From Symbiodinium natans (lineage: Eukaryota; Sar; Dinophyceae; Suessiales; Symbiodiniaceae), in NCBI GenBank assembly GCA_905221605.1, contig CAJNDS010002092.1, forward strand, positions 100,928 through 133,427: a stretch of 32,500 nt of DNA, written 5' to 3'. Made by a program: the position numbers and the translations under genes. Position 1 is the first letter of the stretch. Each line of letters starts with the position of its first letter. Positions 8,893 to 16,562 of the stretch are shown here, piece after piece. The notes beneath the pieces are model-generated. The model worked only from the letters and a program-made list of their open reading frames with translations, was not told where the DNA came from and did no database searches.

Positions 8893-9111
8893 CTACATTT
8901 TAACATATGCCATTTTGTATTTATTCATGCTGTCTAAACATCTCCTACATATTTTGTTGTATTCTTTGTTTTTCTTATAACTCTTGAACATTTCTATATT
9001 TTTACATATCTTACAATTCGGGCAGTATCTTATATTATTTATTCCATAATGGCAATCATTATCATCAGTATCAAAGAATGACACCACAATTTTATCAACA
9101 TAAATACACAT
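8893..9111 (-). CDS. Small Cys-rich zinc-ribbon-like protein, 72 aa
   Basis: Two CxxC pairs, CPNCKIC (residues about 30-36) and CRRC (about 56-59), separated by a Lys-rich segment suggest one zinc ribbon. A hydrophobic/acidic N-terminus precedes it. The same kind of N-terminal ribbon (CxxC, then RxCxxC) is in the 144-aa protein at 8026-8460. The TCTA motif is part of a perfect palindrome just upstream. The function is unknown; DNA or RNA binding is inference. Confidence 0.65.
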   Translation of the reverse strand: MCIYVDKIVVSFFDTDDNDCHYGINNIRYCPNCKICKNIEMFKSYKKNKEYNKICRRCLDSMNKYKMAYVKM

Positions 9112-9115
9112 TTTA

Positions 9116-9140
9116 CTTATAATCTAACATAGATTATAAG
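9116..9140. promoter_or_regulatory. 11-bp perfect inverted repeat containing the TCTA motif
   Basis: CTTATAATCTA and TAGATTATAAG are exact inverted copies around an ACA loop. TCTA therefore occurs on both strands, and the minus-strand copy lies 18 nt before the ATG at 9111. It could be a promoter operator or, with the gene-free stretch to its right, part of a replication origin (inference). Confidence 0.55.
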
Positions 9141-9337
9141 CAAAAAGCTCCTTTTCCAAACTAATTACACACTTGCTTATGAAGTGCTATTGGACGTGTC
9201 GCAATACTTTCCCCTTTCTTGCGTTCATTCAATAAATGCTTGGGACGGCACTGATTTTTCCGGACGGGGGTGATTGTTCCTGTTTTATCAAAAGGCTATA
9301 CACTGTCAATATATGTTATAAAATAAGTTCTTAAATA
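9141..9337. other. Gene-free interval inside the viral block
   Basis: About 200 bp without an ATG-started gene, unusual in a block where genes are otherwise 20-60 nt apart. It is more GC-rich than its surroundings, for example CCGGACGGGGGTG at about 9259-9271. On the minus strand, a 43-codon open stretch at about 9164-9292 without an ATG has plausible composition. This may be a decayed small gene or a regulatory/origin segment. Confidence 0.5.
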
Positions 9338-9715
9338 CTAATCCAGAATATTTAAGTTATTTTTTAACTTATTAACATCTTTATCAATCCTTTCAACATC
9401 TTCTTCAATTTTGTCAAGGCGCTGTTCGCATTCTTCGGGCGTTATTAACCTATTTTCACTCCATCCTGTGCTACAAAGTTCAACTCCTCCCATTTGTGGC
9501 GTGGCATCTGTTTTAAATATTCCATCGTCAGGCGACACATTCCTACCTTTACCAAACTTAATACTACTCCTATCTTCAACAACATTAACAACTACTTTGT
9601 TATTTTCAGTAGTTGTTATACTTTCTTTATGATATGTATTTCTTTTACACCTACAAAATAAACAGTTAATACCATCTTTATTTACTTGTATCCCACCATC
9701 TTTTGTTTCACTCAT
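9338..9715 (-). CDS. Viral protein of unknown function, 125 aa
   Basis: I do not recognise the family. The N-terminus has a CLFCRCKR cluster (residues about 19-26). The middle is Thr/Val-rich, and the last 35 residues form a clear heptad coiled coil (QRLDKIEEDVERIDKDVNKLKNNL). TCTA lies 10 nt before the ATG, so it is probably expressed with the structural genes. Oligomeric virion component is a guess. Confidence 0.65.
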   Translation of the reverse strand: MSETKDGGIQVNKDGINCLFCRCKRNTYHKESITTTENNKVVVNVVEDRSSIKFGKGRNVSPDDGIFKTDATPQMGGVELCSTGWSENRLITPEECEQRLDKIEEDVERIDKDVNKLKNNLNILD

Positions 9716-9729
9716 TTATCTTAATTAGA
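9716..9729 (-). promoter_or_regulatory. TCTA promoter motif, 125-aa gene
   Basis: AAATCTAATTAAGATAA precedes the ATG on the minus strand, with TCTA at 9726-9729. It overlaps the stop codon of the 47-aa gene upstream. Confidence 0.55.
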
Positions 9730-9868
9730 TTTTTTTAACATTTTTTAAATAATAGCAAACTGCTTTCAAGAACTCTAACAAACTATTACAACACATTCTA
9801 TATCTCGGGGTCTTTATTACTTCATCTAATTTCTCTATCTCATTTAGAACTTCAATGTATTTATCCAT
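9725..9868 (-). CDS. Small viral protein, 47 aa
   Basis: A 47-residue frame from ATG 9866-9868 to TAA 9725-9727. It begins MDKYIEVLNEIEKLDEVIK and ends in KAVCYYLKNVKKI. It is predicted helical, with one CC pair and a hydrophobic/aromatic patch. It lies tightly between its neighbours and shares a 39-nt divergent promoter with the packaging ATPase. The family is unknown. Support comes from packing and codon use; it has no TCTA motif on its own strand. Confidence 0.5.
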   Translation of the reverse strand: MDKYIEVLNEIEKLDEVIKTPRYRMCCNSLLEFLKAVCYYLKNVKKI

Positions 9869-9907
9869 ATATTAATAACGATATAATTTTTCTATGTATT
9901 AATAATA
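9869..9907. promoter_or_regulatory. Divergent promoter, 47-aa gene / packaging ATPase
   Basis: A 39-nt, nearly pure AT spacer. TTTTTCTATGTATTAATAAT on the plus strand places TCTA at 9891-9894, 13 nt before the ATPase ATG. Confidence 0.6.
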
Positions 9908-10702
9908 ATGTCAGATATTCCCATTGTAAAAGCCATTGATGTTAAAGAATACGATTTTAAACAATCTAAATACGAAGTAGCACCTAAACTACCTTTTAGT
10001 CAAATAATAATTGGTCCTTCAGGAAGTGGTAAAGGTATATTATTACAATCAATGATATTGGATATTTATAGAGGTGTCTTTGAAAGAATATATATTTGGT
10101 CTCCTTCAATATCAGTTGATAGTAATTGGACACCGGTTAAAAAATACATTCAGGACGAGTTAAAGGTTGATTTAGAAAAGGAAAAGTGCTTATTTGATGA
10201 ATATATACCAGAAGAATTAGACAAGGTGATAAAAAGACAGCATAAGGTAATAGAATACCAGAAGAAGAACGACCACAAAAAACTATTCTCTATTCTTACT
10301 ATAGTGGATGACTTCGCCGACAGTAAGGCATTTTCAAGAAACTCGCCTTTGTTAAATCAGTTGTATGTTCGCGGGAGACACAACGCAATCAATATCATAA
10401 CAAGCACACAAAAATTCAATGCATTAAGTCCTATCATTCGCGTCAATAGTCGTCAGTTATTCTTCTTCAGGTTAAGAAACTACAAAGAAATTGAAACAAT
10501 GGTTGAAGAACTAAGCGCGGTATTGATTAAAAAGTCGTCCGTGGCAGACGCTAAAAACTTAGCGGAAGCAAAGAAATTAATGTTAGAAGTATATAACATA
10601 GCAACTGAAGAACCATATAGTTTCTTATTTATAAATCTAATGAAACCGGATGTAAATGATATGTTTTACAAAAGATTTGACGCTAAATTAGTTATTGGTT
10701 AA
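9908..10702 (+). CDS. A32-like FtsK/HerA DNA-packaging ATPase
   Basis: Genome-packaging ATPase, 264 aa, the size usual for PLV, virophage and NCLDV A32 proteins. It is expected to pump viral DNA into the preformed capsid at one vertex. Visible motifs are Walker A GPSGSGKG (residues 36-43, Lys42) preceded by the strand SQIIIG, Walker B LTIVDD (130-135), and a sensor-like stretch YVRGRHNAINIITSTQ (about 153-168), which matches the arrangement RH-x-x-x-x-x-x-x-TQ common in this family. The start is fixed by a TCTA motif 13 nt upstream and the divergent spacer. It converges with the 69-aa gene on the other strand, with only an AT-rich palindrome array between them. The family call is secure from the motifs. 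Confidence 0.93.
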   Translation: MSDIPIVKAIDVKEYDFKQSKYEVAPKLPFSQIIIGPSGSGKGILLQSMILDIYRGVFERIYIWSPSISVDSNWTPVKKYIQDELKVDLEKEKCLFDEYIPEELDKVIKRQHKVIEYQKKNDHKKLFSILTIVDDFADSKAFSRNSPLLNQLYVRGRHNAINIITSTQKFNALSPIIRVNSRQLFFFRLRNYKEIETMVEELSAVLIKKSSVADAKNLAEAKKLMLEVYNIATEEPYSFLFINLMKPDVNDMFYKRFDAKLVIG

Positions 10703-10740
10703 TAATATTATTGAAATAATATTATTGAAATAATATTATT
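10701..10740. terminator. Three copies of palindrome AATAATATTATT between convergent genes
   Basis: The self-complementary 12-mer occurs at 10701-10712, 10715-10726 and 10729-10740, each pair separated by GA. It sits exactly between the 3' ends of the ATPase gene (plus) and the 69-aa gene (minus). This fits a bidirectional hairpin transcript end. Confidence 0.6.
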
Positions 10741-10743
10741 TAA

Positions 10744-10953
10744 TTAAAATAAACTGAACGAGCACAGATTACACGGCATACATTTTCCAGAATTGCTACA
10801 TTTGTTTTTACTCTTCAACTTCTCTATCTCCTCCTCTAACTTTTGTATCTTCTCTGTTAAATCTTGGATGGTGTTAAATATAATTAACTCAGACTTAATC
10901 TTTTGTAGTTGCTCGTCTAATTTCTTTTCAATTGCTTCGTCCATTGAAGGCAT
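10744..10953 (-). CDS. Coiled-coil protein with Cys-rich C-terminus, 69 aa
   Basis: Residues about 5-50 form a continuous amphipathic coiled coil (KKLDEQLQKIKSEL, then DLTEKIQKLEEEIEKLK). The tail has four Cys in the pattern C-x5-C-x2-C-x2-C (NKCSNSGKCMPCNLC). It lies directly downstream of the fibre gene on the same strand with its own TCTA motif 12 nt before the ATG. A structural or oligomerising role is inference; the family is not recognised. Confidence 0.65.
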   Translation of the reverse strand: MPSMDEAIEKKLDEQLQKIKSELIIFNTIQDLTEKIQKLEEEIEKLKSKNKCSNSGKCMPCNLCSFSLF

Positions 10954-10969
10954 TATATACTTTTTTAGA
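10954..10969 (-). promoter_or_regulatory. TCTA promoter motif, 69-aa gene
   Basis: AAAATCTAAAAAAGTATATA precedes the ATG on the minus strand. TCTA (10966-10969) overlaps the last codons of the fibre gene. Confidence 0.6.
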
Positions 10970-13439
10970 TTTTATTTATTATGCTTTTGCTTTTGGTTTT
11001 GCCTTTTTTTGGCGATGCTTCACCTTTCAACTTCTTGACTTCCTTCTTTAAATCTTCTACTTCTTTCATTAACTCTTTCACACAACCCCATAACACAACT
11101 GACATTTTATTATATGCCAGTAATTTCATATTATCATCGTTATGATATATTATATTGTCCCATTCCGGTGGAATTTTTGCATCCTTTATATCATCCGCTA
11201 TAAAACCCAAATTACTTTTCTTTTCTTCATCGTTAATAAAATTATATGTTTTCGGCTGTATATATTTAACTACTTTATAACATTCTCTATTATTCACTTC
11301 TTTTATATTCTCTTTTAATTTAACATCTGATGTTTCAATTAGCGCCGTGCAGGTTAGAGTTCCTCCAATATCTGCATTATTCGTTGTAGTAAAGAAACCG
11401 TATACATCAACGCCTGTGTTTGTAGCATCCAATCTGGATAAATTATTATTACTTAATCTAATGAAACCATCTGTGTCTGGATTATTTATTAATACTCGTT
11501 GCGACCCTGAAACATCAGTGTGTGTTATTTCAAGATTACCAAGTAAATTTACTTTTCCGTCGGTTAATTGAATTTCTGGTGTGCTACTTTCTAAACCCAT
11601 TGTTAAATTCATTTCTCCTGCTGTGTCTCCATTTCTGATATATAACTTATATTGAGCGTCTAAAACTTCTTTTAATTCGCTACTATTTTGAAACATAAAA
11701 CGTCCCCAACTAACAACATCTGCCTCGCCAACAATATTCCCAATACTATTAAATGTTTGATTATTTACGACTGGTCTATTTAATGTAATTCCGTTAGTGT
11801 CGTTTAACTGCAAAGCAATAGTAGCAGTTGTCGGGTCGGTTGTTCTATTTGATTGCAATGAAAAATTAATTTCTTCCGTTGATATTACATTTAATGAATT
11901 ATTAGCGTCTGCTCGTTGAAATATTCTACCCGAATTATTGACATAAATATCACCATTAAATGTTGATGTATTTTGAAACGATGCTGTCCCACCAAAATTA
12001 CTATTCCCACCCGATACATTTAGTTTGTTTGAAACTTGAATAACTCCAATACCTAAACTTAAACAATAAACACCATTGCCATTAGCAGTATTCAATAAAA
12101 GTAATGAAGAACTGTCGTTGCTTGTGTTATAAGCATTAATACCGAACGAAATAAATTTCAAATACCCTTGTGCATTTTTCACGCACATCACATTAGACGC
12201 ATCTGTTGTATCTTTGTAAAATGTAAGTCCTGAATTATTAGAAATATTATAATTTTCACCATAAAAATTTAAATCATTTGATAAGTCTAAATTACCATCC
12301 ACTTTTAAATTTTGTCTCATAATAGCATTATCAACAACATCCAAATTAAATCCGCTTGTTAATGTTTCCGTTCCTGTATCTACTAATAACGAATGCGATT
12401 TAACATATTGATTAGCATTGGCATTCAAATTCAAAATCCTACCTGTATCACCAATTGAATTATAACAATCAATATTATCATTATTAAAAGTAATATAATT
12501 ATCAGTATTTCTCACTGTAAATGATAAATTAGCATCTGCTGTGTTTTCTACTACTAATCCGCCTGTTGGTGTTTCTATTTTTCCTGACATTTTATAACCT
12601 GCATTATTATTGGGTAAAGCAAGTTGTTTTATTGCATCGTCGGATGTATTATTACAAAATATCTTGTCTCCTTGTAAAGTTATATAACTCGTTGCGTTTT
12701 TAAACTCTGCTAAAACTTTATCACCTCCTCCTGTTTGATTGCTAAATAAAAGTCCCTCGGTCGGGTCAATATTAACTGTTGAGTTCTTTAATGTTAATCC
12801 GCTGTGGATAAAAGCAGGCGCTGGTATATCAACAACTGGCGCGAAACTGATTTTATCCGTAAATGTCGCTTTATCTTCTTTCAATGACAAGAAACTGTCA
12901 ATAGTTATATTGCTATACCCTCCTCCTCCGATATTAGCATCAATATAAATCTTATCATAATAATTGGATTGTGTCTGTGCTATTGTGTAATAATTACTCG
13001 TTAATGTAGAAGATAAAGCATATGGTGTTAGTGCCGTGGCATCAATCCAGTTATTAGCATCAATCTCCGTTTTGTTATAATAATAGGAATTTAGTTGTGT
13101 TGTTGTTTGATAATTAGTATTCAATAAATGAGTTAATGAACTAATGTTTTGAAAATTTGTTAAGTTCTTTGTATCTAAAATAGAAATATCCGTTGTATGT
13201 GTTGCTATATCTGTGGTGTTTGTATCTATTAGCGATATATGACTTGTTAATGTCCCATCGTAAGCGATGTCTTTTGAAATTAAAGGTGCTATGCTGTCAT
13301 CTACATCCTGCTGAGTTATTAATCCACCTGTCGCAGTATTTAAATCATCTTGTGTAATGTATAGGTCGGTAAGATTAGTACCATTTACAATAATCTCGTT
13401 GGCGGTTAATGTGTTTGTATTATTCAATGTCAAATGCAT
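10965..13439 (-). CDS. Fibre/spike protein with C-terminal S74-type chaperone
   Basis: The protein has 824 aa. Residues 1-700 are rich in Asn, Thr, Ser and Gly, with low-charge repeats typical of trimeric beta-helical fibres (for example YYNKTEID and NYYDKIYID near residues 120-170). At residue 704 a Ser-Asp pair opens SDVKLKENIKEVNN. A segment PKTYNF...NLGFIADDI and a final coiled coil (VKELMKEVEDLKKEVKKLK, about 775-800) follow. That order is the hallmark of the peptidase S74 intramolecular chaperone, which drives trimer folding and then cleaves itself off N-terminal to the Asp. It is expected at the capsid vertex for host attachment. It directly follows the capsid gene. TCTA lies 13 nt before the ATG. 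The S74 call is strong; attachment is inferred from the family. Confidence 0.88.
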   Translation of the reverse strand: MHLTLNNTNTLTANEIIVNGTNLTDLYITQDDLNTATGGLITQQDVDDSIAPLISKDIAYDGTLTSHISLIDTNTTDIATHTTDISILDTKNLTNFQNISSLTHLLNTNYQTTTQLNSYYYNKTEIDANNWIDATALTPYALSSTLTSNYYTIAQTQSNYYDKIYIDANIGGGGYSNITIDSFLSLKEDKATFTDKISFAPVVDIPAPAFIHSGLTLKNSTVNIDPTEGLLFSNQTGGGDKVLAEFKNATSYITLQGDKIFCNNTSDDAIKQLALPNNNAGYKMSGKIETPTGGLVVENTADANLSFTVRNTDNYITFNNDNIDCYNSIGDTGRILNLNANANQYVKSHSLLVDTGTETLTSGFNLDVVDNAIMRQNLKVDGNLDLSNDLNFYGENYNISNNSGLTFYKDTTDASNVMCVKNAQGYLKFISFGINAYNTSNDSSSLLLLNTANGNGVYCLSLGIGVIQVSNKLNVSGGNSNFGGTASFQNTSTFNGDIYVNNSGRIFQRADANNSLNVISTEEINFSLQSNRTTDPTTATIALQLNDTNGITLNRPVVNNQTFNSIGNIVGEADVVSWGRFMFQNSSELKEVLDAQYKLYIRNGDTAGEMNLTMGLESSTPEIQLTDGKVNLLGNLEITHTDVSGSQRVLINNPDTDGFIRLSNNNLSRLDATNTGVDVYGFFTTTNNADIGGTLTCTALIETSDVKLKENIKEVNNRECYKVVKYIQPKTYNFINDEEKKSNLGFIADDIKDAKIPPEWDNIIYHNDDNMKLLAYNKMSVVLWGCVKELMKEVEDLKKEVKKLKGEASPKKGKTKSKSIINKI

Positions 13440-13456
13440 TATTAAATTAATTTAGA
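13440..13456 (-). promoter_or_regulatory. TCTA promoter motif, fibre gene
   Basis: TTATCTAAATTAATTTAATA precedes the ATG on the minus strand, with TCTA at 13453-13456, 13 nt from the ATG. Confidence 0.6.
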
Positions 13457-13474
13457 TAATTAATTTAACAGTGT

Positions 13475-14910
13475 TTAATCAAAAACTTTCAAACCTAAGT
13501 CGCGCACCTCAATCACTTGTTCGCTAAGCATCGTGATGAAAAGCTCATCTGGCATATCATCAGCGGGAATTGTTGCTCCTGCTGGCTTCACGCGTATAAG
13601 CATTTGCTGACCTGCGCGAGTATTAATTCCGGTATAACTACTATCTGGCACTTTTTCAAAAGAGAACCAAAAATAAATTGTCTATCACGATACTGTTTAA
13701 AGTCAATAGAGATGCTATGTTGATGGAACATAGGAAGGTTTAATGCCTTTCGTAAATGATAGAAGCACTGTGTTAGTGAATTACAAGGGTATTCTGGGTA
13801 CAACTTAGAACCTAATTGAATTTGAAATTCTAAGTCTTTGTTGATGTCGTAAATTCCTTCTACTGTGGCATCGTGGGTTTGATGAGGGTGGTAAAATCTA
13901 CAAAAGCGCTTATTAGCATATTCATAACCTAAACTTGGGTCATCGTCCCTGTAAAATGTAATAAATGAAGCAACTAATTTAGACACGGAACGAATAACAG
14001 GAACATTAATATCTGTTAGTCCTACTACTGATTGTGATTGAGTAATGTAAGTTGTATAGGTAATTGGTAATCCCTTTCCTTCTAAAAGATGCTTGACATA
14101 TTCATTATTCAAATTATTATCAAGGGTGCAAATATCACAAGAAACGAAGCAGTTGTTAAGTTCAAATAGTTTAGAAGTGTTAGTGGCACTACCACCTGGT
14201 AATGCTACATCCTGAGTAAATCTTTGACGAAGGTTTTGAGCAATTCCTCCGTCTGCCTCGTCATAGTCATCTGGGTTAATAATACAATCAAGGTCGCTAT
14301 TTACAAGTTCTAATTCAATAGTTAAATTTCCCATATATTTTAGCGGTAAATACTTAAACTGAGAGAAGAGACCACATAATGGTTTAAATCCTACTGTCAT
14401 TTGATTTTTAAACCCTTGGCAATTGGTAGAATTAACTTCATAATCTAATGCAGTTCCGGCATTATTAACTAATGTTTTAACTTCATCGTCATACCTATAT
14501 CCGAAACCTTCATTCGCTTCGTCCTTTCTTGCTCCTTGCGACATTAATTTCAAAAGCATCTGATGAACGCGATTGTAATTGTCAAAGTCTTCTACAACTT
14601 GATTGCCTGCAATAATTCTCATTCGTCTGAAAAATGAATATGGAGGTGCTAATGGTCGTAATTTTCGGTCAAGGGTCTGGTCTAAATTTTGAACTGTAAA
14701 GAATACACGAACGCTTTGAGGGTCTAACCATCCGTTGTCTTCAGCGTTTAATGAAAATTTTAATACTCGGTTTCCTGATGTAGGTTTATAGACATTAGAG
14801 CCTGACGGATAAAATCTTACGCTTCTTCGGTCAGTAATATAAGAACTACCGTTGTTGAGCTTAAATGAGAGGTTGTCAATTAAAATATCTTCTGCCGTGA
14901 ATGATTCCAT
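13475..14910 (-). CDS. MCP: Major capsid protein (double jelly-roll type), frameshifted near the C-terminus
   Basis: The main frame runs from ATG 14910 to a stop at 13588 (440 aa). After ...YRDRQFIFG the expected reading continues one frame over, from the A5 run at 13669-13673 (T5 on the coding strand), to TAA at 13475. That segment reads EKVPDSSYTGINTRAGQQM, then a Pro/Asp-rich stretch, and ends GLKVFD. With one T restored the protein would be about 478 aa. Features of PLV and virophage capsids include NLSFKLNN near the N-terminus, PPYSFFRRMRIIAGNQVVED at about residue 90-110, and a C-terminal region with an IDFKQYRDRQF strand. Position beside the fibre and lipase genes and near the penton gene supports the call. 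TCTA lies 17 nt before the ATG. The frameshift is either decay or a homopolymer sequencing error. Confidence 0.88.
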
Positions 14911-14931
14911 CTATATATAAACTAACATAGA
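14911..14931 (-). promoter_or_regulatory. TCTA promoter motif, major capsid gene
   Basis: TTATCTATGTTAGTTTATAT precedes the ATG on the minus strand, with TCTA at 14928-14931, 17 nt from the ATG. Confidence 0.6.
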
Positions 14932-14964
14932 TAATTTAATTAAATATAATTGTTAATATTTTAT

Positions 14965-15156
14965 TTACTCAAATAATTTAAAATTAAATGAATTTTCTTT
15001 ATTATTTTTCTTTTTAGTTTTAACTTCTTTAACTATATCATTTCCCTCATTATCTTCTACTAACTTTCTTATCTCTTCATAGGCATTCTGATTAAATTTC
15101 TTCTCCTTCTTCGGTTTCTCCATCTGTTCGTATGATGTTGCTTTGTTGTTGAACAT
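14965..15156 (-). CDS. Small basic protein, 63 aa
   Basis: A Lys/Glu/Asn-rich helical peptide with PKKEKKF near residues 15-21 and VKTKKKNNKEN near the C-terminus. It has no Cys and no hydrophobic segment. It overlaps the last 65 nt of the upstream GIY-YIG gene in another frame but carries its own TCTA motif 13 nt before the ATG, which supports a real gene. The function is unknown; a DNA-condensing or virion-core role would fit the charge but is a guess. Confidence 0.55.
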   Translation of the reverse strand: MFNNKATSYEQMEKPKKEKKFNQNAYEEIRKLVEDNEGNDIVKEVKTKKKNNKENSFNFKLFE

Positions 15157-15844
15157 TATTACTATTATTTAGATTTTTTAAAGCGTCTAAATGGTATTTT
15201 CTTTGTATATGATGCGCTTTATCATATTTAGGGTATTGACGATGACATATTTCACAAAGTATCTTGGTTTTGTTTTTATCAACCCACTCTTTATTCTTCT
15301 TGTCTATTTGTTCTTTTTTATTCTCATAATATATTTTGTTGTATTCTGCTTTAACCTCTTTTTGTGAAGAAGGATATGCCCTTCTTTCTTCCTTATGTTC
15401 TTCATTGTATTTCTTATGTCGTTCATTAATCTCTTCTTGATGTCCTTTATAATGTTTTCTTTGTCGTTGTAGTATTTCTTCTCTGTTGTCTTGATAATAC
15501 TGTTTCCCTTTTTCGCTTATATGTTCCTTATAATCATTCTTATACTCTTTCTTTGTTCTTCCTGCTACTTTTTTATTTAGTGTTGCCACTTCCCGTATAA
15601 ACTCCCCTTCTCTTTTGTTGAGTTGTTCCAAATTCTCACAGGGGAATTCCTCAATTAATTCAATATAAAACTTGTCATCCCCAATCTCTCGCATTTGTTG
15701 ATATAGTAAATGGTTCTTGCCATTTTTTGCTTGTATTCTATGATTTGTCATTCGTTTAGACAGTTTCTGTGTTGTAGAACCGATATATACATCATCGTTT
15801 TCAGTATTTAGTATCTTATAGATTTTACCATCTTGGTATTTCAT
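15092..15844 (-). CDS. GIY-YIG nuclease with C-terminal C2H2 finger, 250 aa
   Basis: The N-terminal GIY-YIG domain (residues about 5-95) shows KIYKI (7-11), VYIGST (19-24, the YIG part), the catalytic-type Arg at KLSKR31, and the metal-binding Glu in NKREG (Glu79). A long Lys/Glu/Tyr repeat linker (100-190) follows, as in many NCLDV and PLV GIY-YIG proteins. A C2H2-like finger ends the protein (C197, C200, H211 or H212, H218). Such proteins are commonly selfish or homing-type endonucleases or DNA-processing nucleases. No TCTA motif was found upstream. A second, truncated GIY-YIG gene is at 24852. Confidence 0.85.
   Translation of the reverse strand: MKYQDGKIYKILNTENDDVYIGSTTQKLSKRMTNHRIQAKNGKNHLLYQQMREIGDDKFYIELIEEFPCENLEQLNKREGEFIREVATLNKKVAGRTKKEYKNDYKEHISEKGKQYYQDNREEILQRQRKHYKGHQEEINERHKKYNEEHKEERRAYPSSQKEVKAEYNKIYYENKKEQIDKKNKEWVDKNKTKILCEICHRQYPKYDKAHHIQRKYHLDALKNLNNSNNVQQQSNIIRTDGETEEGEEI
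15157..15173 (-). promoter_or_regulatory. TCTA promoter motif, 63-aa gene
   Basis: AAATCTAAATAATAGTAATA precedes the ATG, with TCTA at 15170-15173. It lies inside the 3' end of the GIY-YIG coding region. Confidence 0.55.
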
Positions 15845-15880
15845 ACTTTATAATACTTATGTATACTTTCTAATCTTTAA

Positions 15881-16525
15881 TTATGTTTCAAATTGTTCCA
15901 TACATTCTTCTCTTGTTATAGGTTCATTTCCTGCTTTGTTTTTAACATTTGCTATATCTTCGTAGGAGTGGTTATACAATGGATTTAATGAACCTTTCGG
16001 AATAGTTACACTGCCTCCATCAAACATACTTACAACATCTTTAGAACCTCTTATTCTTAAGTTTGTCCCCGTGTCTTCTGGTTTTTGATTTGAAACAAAA
16101 GGAGAACCATAACTGCGACTTCTAAATATATTACCATAATCATTATTTATTTGTTGTCCCACTGCCGACCCCAAACTGTGTGAAATAACGTCCGAAATAC
16201 CGTAATGCTTCTTACCATCAATTTCAATAGCACCGTCTTTAATAAATTTATCAACATCTTTATATCTTTTGGTATGTCGTGTGTGATAGAGTGGTAGTTT
16301 TAAATCGTCCCACGTATCTTGTGCTGATTTAGTCCCAGCAATGTATAATATAGAACCGTTCCTGTATATCCCGTCAGGATTTTCATATGCTAATTTTAAA
16401 CCTTGGGTGTCTGTTAGAAAAGACCAATTACCTGCTAATTCTTCTCTAACTTCCTCATTTATTATATTTCTTGTATTTATAGGTTCGTATAAAACCCCTT
16501 CATTTCTTCTTTTGTGTTTAAACAT
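15881..16525 (-). CDS. Class-3-lipase-like alpha/beta hydrolase, 214 aa
   Basis: The nucleophile elbow is visible as VISHSLGSAVG (Ser117 in S-H-S-L-G), preceded by the strand ILYIAGTKSAQDTWDDL (59-75), which matches the oxyanion-side strand of class 3 lipases (the typical VAFRGT...D...D pattern). Plausible triad partners are Asp163 (GSKDVV) and His186 (NHSYED). The protein is short for a free-standing lipase but similar in size to the lipase-like proteins reported in PLVs. It has no signal peptide. It diverges from the penton gene with a 37-nt spacer, inside the structural cluster, so it may be a virion enzyme for membrane breach at entry (inference). No TCTA motif was found. Confidence 0.72.
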   Translation of the reverse strand: MFKHKRRNEGVLYEPINTRNIINEEVREELAGNWSFLTDTQGLKLAYENPDGIYRNGSILYIAGTKSAQDTWDDLKLPLYHTRHTKRYKDVDKFIKDGAIEIDGKKHYGISDVISHSLGSAVGQQINNDYGNIFRSRSYGSPFVSNQKPEDTGTNLRIRGSKDVVSMFDGGSVTIPKGSLNPLYNHSYEDIANVKNKAGNEPITREECMEQFET

Positions 16526-16562
16526 ATAAAATAACTTATAATTTATTTCTCATTTATTAATA
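16526..16562. promoter_or_regulatory. Divergent promoter, lipase-like / penton genes
   Basis: A 37-nt AT-rich spacer. On the plus strand a TCTC variant (16548-16551) lies 11 nt before the penton ATG, exactly where TCTA sits in other genes. No TCTA is seen on the lipase side. Confidence 0.5.
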
